Assembly (NCBI GenBank): GCA_964654535.1
Contig: CAZZIZ010000035.1
Coordinates: forward strand, 1 to 21,760
Direction: 5' to 3'
Source: CAZZIZ01 sp964654535
GTDB lineage: Bacteria; Bacteroidota; Bacteroidia; Chitinophagales; UBA2359
DNA: 21,760 nt
This document shows, in pieces, positions 1 through 7,647 of this stretch (positions within the stretch are counted from its first letter, which is position 1; each line of letters opens with the position of its first letter). Both the position numbers and the translations under genes were made by a program. The notes beneath the pieces were generated by a model that had not been told where the DNA came from, made no database searches, and was given only the letters and a program-made list of their open reading frames with translations.

Positions 1-3
1 AGA

Positions 4-95
4 CAAGATGGGGACCGAAGCGAACGCGGAGTCTAGGATAGCCCGACCCTTTTTGTTTTGCGAAGCAAGAAACAAAAGAAGGGACGCACCCAGAT
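4..95 (-). repeat. Intergenic repeat, copy A
   Basis: This 92-base element resembles the one at 14338-14431. On the minus strand both share, in order, a TCTGGG box, a CCCTTCTT box, GGGTCGGGCTATCC, a TTCGCTTCG-like stretch, and GGTCCCCATCTTG. Between the second and third boxes copy A carries a long imperfect hairpin: CGACCCTT pairs with AAGGGACG around one A-A mismatch, and a T/G-rich arm pairs with an A/C-rich arm closed by GCGAAGC. It lies directly downstream of the minus-strand gene ending at 101, so it could end that transcript. From memory, similar cores occur in intergenic regions of many Bacteroidota; I could not check this. Confidence 0.6.
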
Positions 96-100
96 CAGTA

Positions 101-466
101 TTAATCCGTTGGCTTTAATAAATTAAGTAGGTCAGTACGTAGCGTAAATATTCCATTGATGACAAATTGAAACTCTGGGTCTTGATCTGAAATAGGTTTG
201 TGGTAAACTACTTTTCCGTTGCTGCCAGGAGAGGCCAAATCGTGCAATGAAATTTCGAAGCCGCAATCGAAATCGGAGTAGGCATTGACAATATCTACTT
301 GCATCTTTTTCTCTTCATGCGTATAGCTGACGCGATTGATGAATTCATCGGGATTGCTGCTTACTTCGGGTTTGTCAAAACCTAACTGAATGCACATAAA
401 TGCGCATTCCTTTTTGACCAATTCTTCGAACTGCTTTCGTGTACTGGTGATTTCGTTAGCATCCAT
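101..466 (-). CDS. Small hypothetical protein downstream of the helicase gene
   Basis: The 121-residue product is not recognised. It is acidic and soluble, with no signal peptide or membrane segment. The N-terminal third (about residues 5-30) looks helical and contains two cysteines (C21, C25). The rest alternates short hydrophobic stretches with polar turns, as in a small alpha/beta domain. The ATG at 466 is the natural start. It follows the helicase-nuclease gene on the same strand after a 41-base gap, so the two are probably co-transcribed, and the repeat at 4-95 follows its stop codon. Position suggests a partner or accessory of the helicase, but nothing in the protein itself shows that. 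Confidence 0.6.
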   Translation of the reverse strand: MDANEITSTRKQFEELVKKECAFMCIQLGFDKPEVSSNPDEFINRVSYTHEEKKMQVDIVNAYSDFDCGFEISLHDLASPGSNGKVVYHKPISDQDPEFQFVINGIFTLRTDLLNLLKPTD

Positions 467-507
467 AATCTAAGCTTTGCTACTTCAATTTAAATATTTC
501 TGTAGAC

Positions 508-3291
508 CTAACTCAATTCTGCATAAATATGTTTGACCAATGCGTTGCGTATTTTACCGTCGAAGTACCAGGTTGGGTAGCTGAGCGGGATGACCTCTAT
601 GCCCATTCTGTATAAGATGCGGTATCGCTCTAAAGAAAAGGAGGATTCGAAATCGCCGGGATAACCAATGAGGTCTATGCCGATGTATTTGTTGTTTTTC
701 TCGATGAGCATATCGATCACTAATCCTGAGAGGACGTAGCCTTTGTAAATGTTTAGTTTTAAATCTTGAGTTTCTAAAAAATGTGAGACCTCTTCATAGA
801 AGTTGTCGTAATGCTCGTTGTGTTTACTTTCTAAGTCTTCGCCATCTTCGACGTCTTCAAGGTAGGCGCGTAAAACGGAATTGGGTTTTAGTTTTTCTAT
901 GCTGGCAGAACAAAGTACTATTTGACGATTGCGCGCACGGGTAATCATTACATTAAACACGTCTTCCCGATTGAGATAGTTGTGCGCCGAGTGGTGAGTA
1001 TCGTCGTCGAGCGCAAGGCTTAGAATAATGACATCGCGTTCGTCTCCTTGAAAAGAATAGGGTGTGCCCACTCGCACATCGTGCTTGGCCAACTCGCGTA
1101 TACGAAAGCGTTCTTTGAAAAGGGCGACTATATGTTTTACCTGATCAGCAAAAGGGGAGATAATACCTAAGGTGGTGCACTTTCCTTTCTCGATGTGATC
1201 TTCTCTTTTGATTAAAGTAGCGAGGTAATCTACTATAAAATCGGCTTCTTCTTCATTGATCCCTTTCTTGTTGCGCGTGCCCTTCACGGGGCTTTTAGTT
1301 AAGACCTTTCTTTGTTTGTACTTTGGCAGGTCTTTCATAATGAGCAATTCGCCGTCGTAGAATCGCTGGTTGCTAAATCGAATAATGGCTGGCAGGGAAC
1401 GGAAATGCTCGTTGAGTAAAGTGATTTCGCTGTCCTTGTCCATATGTATCATCGCGTAGTCGAGAACGCTGCTATTTCGGTAGTTGAGTTGTTCGCTCCA
1501 GAGCAGATCGTGTTTGCTGCACAAGCCGTGCATAGCAGCTTTGCTCAAGAAACTTACGTGGCGCATTTGTTTGGGATCGCCAGTCACCACAATCTTTTTT
1601 GCTCTTTGCATTAATGGCAGTATGCTGGCCATATCGCAGTGCGTTGCTTCGTCGATGATGAGCAGATCGAACATTTCTTTTTGTAAAGGCAGCACTTCGG
1701 ATACTTGATCAATTTTGACTAGCCAAATAGGTAGGGCTTTTACAATAATCGAAAAGTCCATGTTTCTAAAAGAACTGGCTTTGTTTGCACGATCTTTGTC
1801 GCGCAAGGAAGTCAAGTATTTATAAAGCGCATCTCGATGGGTGAGGAAGTTCTGATACAGTTTATGGCGCACACGACCGCGCAAAGTTTTTTGAGCCTGC
1901 TCTAAGTTTCGTTGGAGCAGCTTTACGTATTCTTTTATCAGTCGCCACTCTTTTATCTGCCATTTATTGAAGAGCTTAATCCAGTTCATTTTCACGTCGC
2001 GCATGAAACTTTGATTGGACAGCACAATCTGGCTCAGCTTGCTACTTTTCTCTTCGACTTTCAAAAACTCCTCTTCAGTTTTTCGAAGATTTTCTAATAG
2101 CCTGACATTTGTTTCTCGCCCTGCTTTACCCTTATCTCCATAGGACAAACTCTCAAATACCTTTCCCCGCAAATCCTTTTCGGACTGAAAAACAAAGCGT
2201 TCTAATTGCTTGACCATTTTTTGTAGGTAGCGCGGGCCAGAGGCTTCCACCACGTAATCTTCTAAACCATAAGCACTTAATTTTTTGGAAATAACCCCAA
2301 TGGCTTCTTCCGTTCGGGTCGCGACCATAACGCTCTTTCCCTGCGCCAAATAATCGACCGCAATGGCGGTGACGGTATAAGACTTACCAGTTCCAGGTGG
2401 ACCGATTAGAATAGACTTTTCTTCACGGTTGGCAGATTTTAGAACTTTCAGTTGGGCATCATTGAGCACAAAGGGTTGCATATCCGGAATGTAGCTTCCC
2501 TTTCTCAGCTTAGGCTCGGCAGTTCCGAAATAGGATTCAATCGCACTGGAATAGGGTGCGTCAGCATCTGATAGACTTTCTTTGACCAATTGTTGCAACT
2601 CAACTATAACGCCAGTAGTGTTTTTAAATCGGCTGGAAACCATAGAACCGCTTACTGCATACATCGTGAATTGATCTGGAGCTACACTGGCTAGTTTTTT
2701 AAAGTGAGATTTGAACATAGCGTCTTGTAGCAGCGTAGGAAAGTCGTCAACACTATCGTCTACACTTAGGTTTAGTATATGATCATCGACACAGCGCTCG
2801 AAGCCTGTAATAAAGGCTAGGTCAATTTCCGGATAATTTAACAGGGCATTGACATCATTTTGAAATTCGGCAAAGGATGTTTTAAAGTTGAGGGTACGTA
2901 AAAAACCAAAATTTACTTGATAGTCCTTAGGATCAAGTTTTAAGAAATAGTAATCGCCATCGCTAACTATTTCCGCAGGAAAATAAAGCACTGGTGCGCA
3001 GATTCGTTCTATGCGATTGTTGAAATGCTGACGTCTACCAATGATGAAAAAGGAACAATAATAGAGCTGCTTGTCATTACTATTGAGCTGTAAGTTCTGT
3101 AGGGTTTTTTTACCTATGTCCGCAGGAAGGTATTGCTTAGGATATTTGTTATTGATTAACTCCTCTTTGAGGTCTTGGATAAAGTGGTTCTCAAACTTTT
3201 TTGAGAAGAAGTTGTCGATACTGAAGGTCCGATTATCAGCGACGTAGCAGTCTGCCAAATACCTTATTAATGCGCCGTTGTCTATTTCCAT
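508..3291 (-). CDS. SF1 (DNA2/NAM7-type) helicase with C-terminal REase-like domain
   Basis: This 927-residue protein is predicted to use ATP to move on or unwind nucleic acid. Visible helicase motifs: Walker A GPPGTGKS (297-304); motif II DLLIIDEA (542-549); motif III GDPKQ (571-575); LNEHFRS (626-632); a motif V region with SFQGDERDV (about 746-754); and motif VI MITRARNR (782-789). Residues 355-510, between Walker A and B, are charged and helical like the inserted 1B region of Upf1/DNA2-type helicases. The N-terminal 270 residues are not recognised. Residues 850-910 resemble the Vsr/DUF559/MTES_1575 nuclease fold: a hydrophobic strand ending in D860, then IGIDLIG (870-876), then ERYR...GIEVI. 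The usual acidic E is D873 and the usual downstream His is absent, so activity is uncertain. The ATG at 3291 has a -7-like element 23 bases upstream. Helicases of this architecture are frequent in defence and genome-maintenance loci; the role here is inferred. Confidence 0.9.
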   Translation of the reverse strand: MEIDNGALIRYLADCYVADNRTFSIDNFFSKKFENHFIQDLKEELINNKYPKQYLPADIGKKTLQNLQLNSNDKQLYYCSFFIIGRRQHFNNRIERICAPVLYFPAEIVSDGDYYFLKLDPKDYQVNFGFLRTLNFKTSFAEFQNDVNALLNYPEIDLAFITGFERCVDDHILNLSVDDSVDDFPTLLQDAMFKSHFKKLASVAPDQFTMYAVSGSMVSSRFKNTTGVIVELQQLVKESLSDADAPYSSAIESYFGTAEPKLRKGSYIPDMQPFVLNDAQLKVLKSANREEKSILIGPPGTGKSYTVTAIAVDYLAQGKSVMVATRTEEAIGVISKKLSAYGLEDYVVEASGPRYLQKMVKQLERFVFQSEKDLRGKVFESLSYGDKGKAGRETNVRLLENLRKTEEEFLKVEEKSSKLSQIVLSNQSFMRDVKMNWIKLFNKWQIKEWRLIKEYVKLLQRNLEQAQKTLRGRVRHKLYQNFLTHRDALYKYLTSLRDKDRANKASSFRNMDFSIIVKALPIWLVKIDQVSEVLPLQKEMFDLLIIDEATHCDMASILPLMQRAKKIVVTGDPKQMRHVSFLSKAAMHGLCSKHDLLWSEQLNYRNSSVLDYAMIHMDKDSEITLLNEHFRSLPAIIRFSNQRFYDGELLIMKDLPKYKQRKVLTKSPVKGTRNKKGINEEEADFIVDYLATLIKREDHIEKGKCTTLGIISPFADQVKHIVALFKERFRIRELAKHDVRVGTPYSFQGDERDVIILSLALDDDTHHSAHNYLNREDVFNVMITRARNRQIVLCSASIEKLKPNSVLRAYLEDVEDGEDLESKHNEHYDNFYEEVSHFLETQDLKLNIYKGYVLSGLVIDMLIEKNNKYIGIDLIGYPGDFESSFSLERYRILYRMGIEVIPLSYPTWYFDGKIRNALVKHIYAELS

Positions 3292-3313
3292 CCAAATCTG
3301 CCTAAAGCAATGG

Positions 3314-3321
3314 CAAATTTA
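3314..3321 (-). promoter_or_regulatory. Candidate -7 promoter element for the helicase gene
   Basis: On the minus strand the sequence is TAAATTTG, an exact fit to the Bacteroidota -7 consensus TAnnTTTG. It ends 22 bases before the ATG at 3291, giving a very short leader. No clear -33 TTG is present at the usual distance, so the call rests on one box. Confidence 0.4.
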
Positions 3322-3341
3322 AACTTTTGTTGCATATGTAG

Positions 3342-3358
3342 GCTGCGCTGGGCGCAGC
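3342..3358 (-). terminator. GC-rich hairpin after the cysteine-rich protein gene
   Basis: GCTGCGC and GCGCAGC form a perfect 7-bp stem around a 3-base loop. The hairpin lies 8 bases past the stop codon at 3366 and just before the helicase promoter element. No T-run follows it on either strand, so it may be an attenuating or mRNA-end hairpin and not a classical terminator. Confidence 0.35.
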
Positions 3359-3365
3359 AATAACA

Positions 3366-4508
3366 CTAGCGCATCATAAATCGCTTGGCTACCCTTCCGA
3401 CTTGTATTATGTATATGCCGCTGGGTAAAAGCGTAGAGCTTGGCGACCATTCTTCTTCACTTAGTTCTCGGTGTTGCACGAGCTTTCCAGAGATTGAGAA
3501 GATGCTGAACTTCACCTCGTCGGATTGATGGGATTCGTCTATGCTTATGTACACCTGACCATTGTGGTCGTAACGAATTTGCAAATCGTTTACTTGAATG
3601 TCTTCGATGCCGCTGCCTATTATACAAGAGCCATCGTCGCAATTTGCGCTTGGGTCATAGTTTTCTGCGGATGGATTTGTACAGCCTTCGGTGGGTTGTA
3701 AGCCCTCACATTGACAATCATCTGCATTCCAAGTTTCAAAACCATTGCTGCAATCCCCATCATCTACGCAGCTAGATGGGTCGGGCGCATTTATAGAAAC
3801 ACATTCGCACGTAACAATGTTCCACGCTTCATTTCCATTAGAACAATCTCCGTCATCGCAGTTACCAGGGTCGGGGCAACTGAATTCACAGGAGTTGTCA
3901 TCACAATTGGCATTCGCGTCAAAGTTTGTGGCAGCATTATTTGTACATCCAAAAACTACCACAGTTGTAACTTCGCAATCACAAATAGTAGGGTTCCAAG
4001 TTTCTAAATCGCCGTTTTCGCAATTGGTGTTGCAGGTTCCATCATCTGGACAAGGTTCAGCTTCTCCTGCGCAAATACAATCGCTTTGTATAACATCAGT
4101 GTTTGTATTTGGATTATTGTCGTTGCAAGGCTCTCCAACATTTAAGCCCAAATCAGGGCATACAATGATCAGCTGTCCTATACACGTACAATCATCTTGA
4201 AAGGCGTCATTGTTTGTATTTGGGTCGTTATCATCACATGGAATTCCTGGCACTGCGGAACCTCCAGGTGTCCCTTCACAATCGACCAATGCTCCAAGGC
4301 AGGTACAATCAGATTGTATGATATCAAAACTCGTAGCCGAATCGTTATCGTCACAGGAATCTCCAAAATTCAAACCTAAAACTGGACAGTCCTGGGCATT
4401 CAAAATCGTTCCCGCGGAAATGTTAATGCCCGCTTCAAATAGAAAAACAGCTATTAGCAATAAGAGGCCTCGAAATAAAACTCGCTTGATAGATCTTTTA
4501 CAAATCAT
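3366..4508 (-). CDS. Secreted cysteine-rich repeat protein with T9SS sorting domain
   Basis: The product is about 380 residues from the ATG at 4508. A reading frame with a GTG start 75 bases upstream would place extra residues before an otherwise normal signal peptide, so ATG 4508 is chosen. The signal peptide (KRSIKRV, then a hydrophobic core, ending near LNAQ) is followed by three units of about 35 residues with the pattern G-x-x-C-x-D-N/D-x-x-x-T-x-x-D-x-x-x-x-x-C-x-C. Then come shorter CxxGD...W...C-x-C units interleaved with two GCTN...NYDPSANCDDGSC-type units. Such Asp/Cys motifs are common in secreted Bacteroidota proteins and probably form disulfide- or Ca-stabilised loops. The last 75 residues (SIFSISGKLVQ, LPSGIYIIQV, KRFMMR) are a type A T9SS sorting domain. 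The protein is expected to be exported and anchored or released at the cell surface. No enzyme domain is seen. Confidence 0.88.
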   Translation of the reverse strand: MICKRSIKRVLFRGLLLLIAVFLFEAGINISAGTILNAQDCPVLGLNFGDSCDDNDSATSFDIIQSDCTCLGALVDCEGTPGGSAVPGIPCDDNDPNTNNDAFQDDCTCIGQLIIVCPDLGLNVGEPCNDNNPNTNTDVIQSDCICAGEAEPCPDDGTCNTNCENGDLETWNPTICDCEVTTVVVFGCTNNAATNFDANANCDDNSCEFSCPDPGNCDDGDCSNGNEAWNIVTCECVSINAPDPSSCVDDGDCSNGFETWNADDCQCEGLQPTEGCTNPSAENYDPSANCDDGSCIIGSGIEDIQVNDLQIRYDHNGQVYISIDESHQSDEVKFSIFSISGKLVQHRELSEEEWSPSSTLLPSGIYIIQVGRVAKRFMMR

Positions 4509-4648
4509 ATTGAAATCTACAAATTCTAGGTACAAATAAATAATAATGATATTGGTAAACACCAACACTTCGCTACACAACACAAATAGAAGTGAATTTA
4601 TCCTGCTGCGTCAAGTGCCTTCCGTTTACTTCAAGAGAACCATAGAAT

Positions 4649-5242
4649 TTATGGCCCTATCTTCTCAATCAAAAATTGAGAATGAAAGAACTGCACCTTT
4701 CCTATTTCTGAGGTATGTAGCTTTAAGAATTCGTCGACTGCTCTGGTTACACCGTCTTCCCACCAGCCTACGACTTTATAATCATCGCCGCAAAGCAGGC
4801 CTCCAGTCTTAAGCTTGTTCCAAGCTATGGCTAGGTCTTTTTTGACAAAGTCATAAGTGTGGTTGCCGTCTATGTATAACCAATCGAAATGTTCTTCTGG
4901 AAACTCGCTTAGCGCCTGCTCCGAAAAAACTCTGAGCATTTCGACTTGGCCCTTTCCGATTTCAGCGTTGAACTTCTGGCGAACTAAATTATAGACACCA
5001 TCCATTTTTTCCTGACTACTACTTTCGCTACTAAAATATCCTGTGCCGTAGTCTGGCGTAAAGTGATATGGATCGACAAGGAACAACTTCTTCGGGTTTG
5101 TATAACGCAAAATCTTTTTGCTGAATTCTCCTTTCCAGGTTCCTACTTCTGCGGCAATCCCTCCTGAAGGAATTTCCTTCAACAATTGTACGCGCGGATT
5201 AGTAAAGGGCAAGAGCTCGTATTTCGCGAGCCTGATTTTCAT
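4649..5242 (-). CDS. Class I SAM-dependent methyltransferase (family 24-like)
   Basis: The frame can start with TTG at 5266 (205 residues) or ATG at 5242 (197 residues); ATG is preferred and residue numbers below use it. The fold is a Rossmann methyltransferase: motif I is EVGTWKGEFS (32-41), the acidic residue ending beta-2 is D57 in FLVDPYHF, and DWLYIDGNHTYD (120-131) followed by GGLLCGDDY (147-155) is the typical signature of the Methyltransf_24 group. Members methylate sugars, macrolides or other small molecules, often with a metal bound by Asp/His residues such as D125 and H128. It is the third gene of a same-strand run, 87 bases (63 if TTG is used) after the preceding methyltransferase. 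The substrate cannot be told; a glycan or secondary-metabolite target is inference. Confidence 0.85.
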   Translation of the reverse strand: MKIRLAKYELLPFTNPRVQLLKEIPSGGIAAEVGTWKGEFSKKILRYTNPKKLFLVDPYHFTPDYGTGYFSSESSSQEKMDGVYNLVRQKFNAEIGKGQVEMLRVFSEQALSEFPEEHFDWLYIDGNHTYDFVKKDLAIAWNKLKTGGLLCGDDYKVVGWWEDGVTRAVDEFLKLHTSEIGKVQFFHSQFLIEKIGP

Positions 5243-5329
5243 GGCTAGTTTACTTATGGCGCTCAATGCTACAGATCTTTCGACTTATTCAATTTTTGAA
5301 ATTAGAAAAATTTTGCTTGTCCTCCACAT

Positions 5330-6097
5330 CTACTTTTCTATATGAAAAACATCCAAGATTGCTTGCGAGCCATAAACCACTTGGGTTTCTTTTAGCTGAC
5401 GAAAGCCTGCGGCACTAAACAATTTAACTTGCTCCGATTCGCCTACGAAGTGGTACTTCTCGATGACCTCCTTGTTGGTAATAATTTTGTTGAAACTCAA
5501 CATTTTTATCGTGTCGGGTGCGAGTACGACCATTTCCTTCACCGTAGTAAAGAAGCCTCTCTCCTTCAAGCTCTGTACAATGTGCTTTAGATAGATTCTT
5601 ATCGGGCTAAATCCAATCGTCGGATTGGCGATCACTAATTTGCCGCCTGGCTTTAAAACGCGTCTAAACTCGCTGATGATTACAGGCCACTTTTCAAGGG
5701 CTATAGTGTAGAGCACATTGTTCGAAACCAATTTGTCAAAACTATTGCTTTCAAATGGTAAAGCTTTGGTTAAGGAAGTCTTGACCACTTCGACTTCAGG
5801 AAATTTATTTGATAGTCGATCAAGTGCTTCCCGAGAACTATCTACTGCAAACATTTTACAATTGCGATTCACATAATAGTTGATGTTTCCAGTGCCGCTG
5901 CCTGCATCAAGCACTAGGTCATTGTCTGCTACCTCTAGGCCAGCAGCCAGGGCTTTCATTAACTTTTTGTAGGGGAGCACTTTTAGCAATACATCATAGT
6001 ACTTAAAGTAAGACGTCCAAAAAGAATTGTCATTCTTTGATGCTGATTTTGGATTTCGGATTGAAACGGATGCAGGGTTTACAATTTGTGTTTTCAT
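5330..6097 (-). CDS. Class I SAM-dependent methyltransferase (family 11/25-like)
   Basis: A 255-residue Rossmann methyltransferase. Motif I is VLDAGSGTG (62-70), the acidic residue after beta-2 is D86 (FAVDSS), the beta-4 region is ALPFESNSFDKLVSNNVLY (112-130), and motif III is RVLKPGGKLVIANP (146-159). This matches the generic small-molecule methyltransferase family. The N-terminal 55 residues and the C-terminal 90 residues probably form a lid or substrate site. Its ATG overlaps the TGA of the upstream GNAT-like gene in an ATGA (6094-6097), so the two are translationally coupled. The substrate is not known. Confidence 0.88.
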   Translation of the reverse strand: MKTQIVNPASVSIRNPKSASKNDNSFWTSYFKYYDVLLKVLPYKKLMKALAAGLEVADNDLVLDAGSGTGNINYYVNRNCKMFAVDSSREALDRLSNKFPEVEVVKTSLTKALPFESNSFDKLVSNNVLYTIALEKWPVIISEFRRVLKPGGKLVIANPTIGFSPIRIYLKHIVQSLKERGFFTTVKEMVVLAPDTIKMLSFNKIITNKEVIEKYHFVGESEQVKLFSAAGFRQLKETQVVYGSQAILDVFHIEK

Positions 6098-6738
6098 GAT
6101 ACTAGGCTAAGTTGATTTACAGGTTGATAAACGGGATTAGGACTTTTGAGCACATCACTAAACCATTGCTTGAGTAGTGCTTGATTGGTTTCTATTCCAA
6201 CAGTGCGTCTCCATCTGAATATCTTTGATAACAAGACCGAACGTACTCCATTTTTGAAATGCGAGCGATAACCAGCGAATACGTAGGTAGTCTTACCCTT
6301 AACCCTGTCCTTATGACAAAGCATCGCGTTTTTAGGTGCACCGTACATACGTGCGAGACCGCGTGAGTTGGTTCCAAACAAGACGAATGGGCAATCGTGT
6401 TTGTGGACCGTGTTTGCTAATTCCGACCAACACTTCAGGCTAAAGCGCTTGCTCTTTCTGAACTTGCGGTGAATCCAGAAACAGCAGACTTCGCAGTATT
6501 GCCCGTCTGGTCGTAGCCGAGAATTTAGGACTGAGCGGTTTTCTTTCGAAACAAATACGTCGATGGTACGTAATGCTCTGGCGCTTCCGAGAATAAAGCC
6601 ACCGATCATTTTGTTCTGCTTAACAAAGGCATAAACTTTTGATTGCTGCAGATAAGTAAAAGGAAGTTCAAGGCCTGAACTGGCCTCATAAGCGGTTTGG
6701 AAAGTTTCCAAATCTCTAATCGTTTGTAGGAGTTTCAT
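6094..6738 (-). CDS. GNAT-like acyltransferase, first gene of the methyltransferase operon
   Basis: A 214-residue product from the ATG at 6738; a TTG at 6762 in the same frame is less likely. The pattern suggests a GNAT fold. Residues 35-55 hold a strand pair with KMIGGFILGSA. The strand CEVCCFWIHRKFRKS (about residues 81-95) occupies the place of beta-4 and the start of the acetyl-CoA pyrophosphate loop, though the loop lacks the standard Q/R-x-x-G-x-G/A. Then comes a helix (KCWSELANTVHKH) and a strand (PFVLFGTNSRGLARMYG) as in beta-5/alpha-4. The assignment is from pattern only. The gene is translationally coupled to the following methyltransferase, so both probably act on the same substrate. 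A palindrome overlaps its likely promoter. Confidence 0.65.
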   Translation of the reverse strand: MKLLQTIRDLETFQTAYEASSGLELPFTYLQQSKVYAFVKQNKMIGGFILGSARALRTIDVFVSKENRSVLNSRLRPDGQYCEVCCFWIHRKFRKSKRFSLKCWSELANTVHKHDCPFVLFGTNSRGLARMYGAPKNAMLCHKDRVKGKTTYVFAGYRSHFKNGVRSVLLSKIFRWRRTVGIETNQALLKQWFSDVLKSPNPVYQPVNQLSLVS

Positions 6739-6786
6739 AGTTCTAACATTGGTGGATGTCAAAACTACGGGCGGGCTGAGGTTTGT

Positions 6787-6806
6787 GAAATATAACCTTG
6801 GTTATA
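6787..6806 (-). promoter_or_regulatory. Palindrome overlapping a candidate promoter
   Basis: TATAACC and GGTTATA form perfect 7-base arms around a TT spacer at 6791-6806. On the minus strand the right arm runs into TATATTTC (6787-6794), one base off the TAnnTTTG -7 consensus. It lies about 50 bases upstream of the GNAT-like gene. A dimeric repressor bound here would block that promoter; this role is inference. Confidence 0.4.
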
Positions 6807-6966
6807 CAACGTTGGCCCTAGACTATAACAGGTGCTTCACATAAGGCAAACCGCATTTGATTATATAAGTTAGCTCGAGAACTTGCCGAATAAATTTTAG
6901 TAGACAATGCCCTCTTGATTTGTCCAAAAACAAACTTATACGCTGCGCAAGAAAATACCAATGACA

Positions 6967-7617
6967 CTAATAGCGCAAGAATTTCGTGTTGTACATTATG
7001 ACAAGCGCAGCAGCGAGGTATCCACCCGAAAGAAAAACATTGCCTATTTGCAGCAAGTCTCCGAATCCGGCATTTATGTCGTTATTAATCACAAGAGCCC
7101 TAAGGTTGCTCAGAATTGGAAACGAACAGAAGTAAAAAGCGAGTAATCCAATAGAAAGCCACGTCACTTCGTCCAAAAAGAAATCCTGATATTTTTCTTG
7201 AAAGAGCTTTTGAAAACAATGGCGCAGAGCCAAGAAGCCCATGTATGAAAGACCTAATAGATAACTAAACGAATTGACTTCATAAAACCCGGTTGTACTG
7301 ATAATAATTAAAATTGCACTTAGCACCCAGGCTATGAAGAGCAAATCAAAAATCCAGCGATTTGATTTTGGTCTTAAGATTAAGTAGTAGAAAAAAATAC
7401 TACCGTGACAAATCAGATTATAAATTAATTCGTTACTCTTATAACGGTCCGCAAAATAACGCGCAACAAACACTTCAAAGACTATCAAGAAAACCAGTAG
7501 TAAAAAAAGACCGTTGAATTTCCTTTTAGTAATGATTACCAAAAGTGTCACAAAAAAGGCCGCAAGATTGAGCATCTGAAATACGGATAGCTCCGATAGA
7601 ACATCGACTATTTCCAT
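6967..7617 (-). CDS. Hypothetical seven-helix membrane protein
   Basis: A 216-residue protein with about seven hydrophobic segments, at residues 13-29, 35-52, 64-81, 88-107, 117-133, 150-170 and 188-208. Loops are short, with basic residues at 31-34 (KRKF) and 58-60, suggesting the cytoplasmic side. No catalytic motif or C-terminal signalling domain follows the last helix. The layout resembles the free-standing 7TM modules found in Bacteroidota sensor proteins, but the family is not identified. It follows the 177-residue gene on the same strand after 30 bases and is probably co-transcribed with it. Confidence 0.75.
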   Translation of the reverse strand: MEIVDVLSELSVFQMLNLAAFFVTLLVIITKRKFNGLFLLLVFLIVFEVFVARYFADRYKSNELIYNLICHGSIFFYYLILRPKSNRWIFDLLFIAWVLSAILIIISTTGFYEVNSFSYLLGLSYMGFLALRHCFQKLFQEKYQDFFLDEVTWLSIGLLAFYFCSFPILSNLRALVINNDINAGFGDLLQIGNVFLSGGYLAAALVIMYNTKFLRY

Positions 7618-7647
7618 AAACTTATATTTAAAGCGGTGCTTTCTTTA

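Noticed and set aside
1484..2097. Short plus-strand frames (74 and 61 codons) inside the helicase gene
   Set aside because: They are antisense shadows of the helicase motif regions with no independent support.
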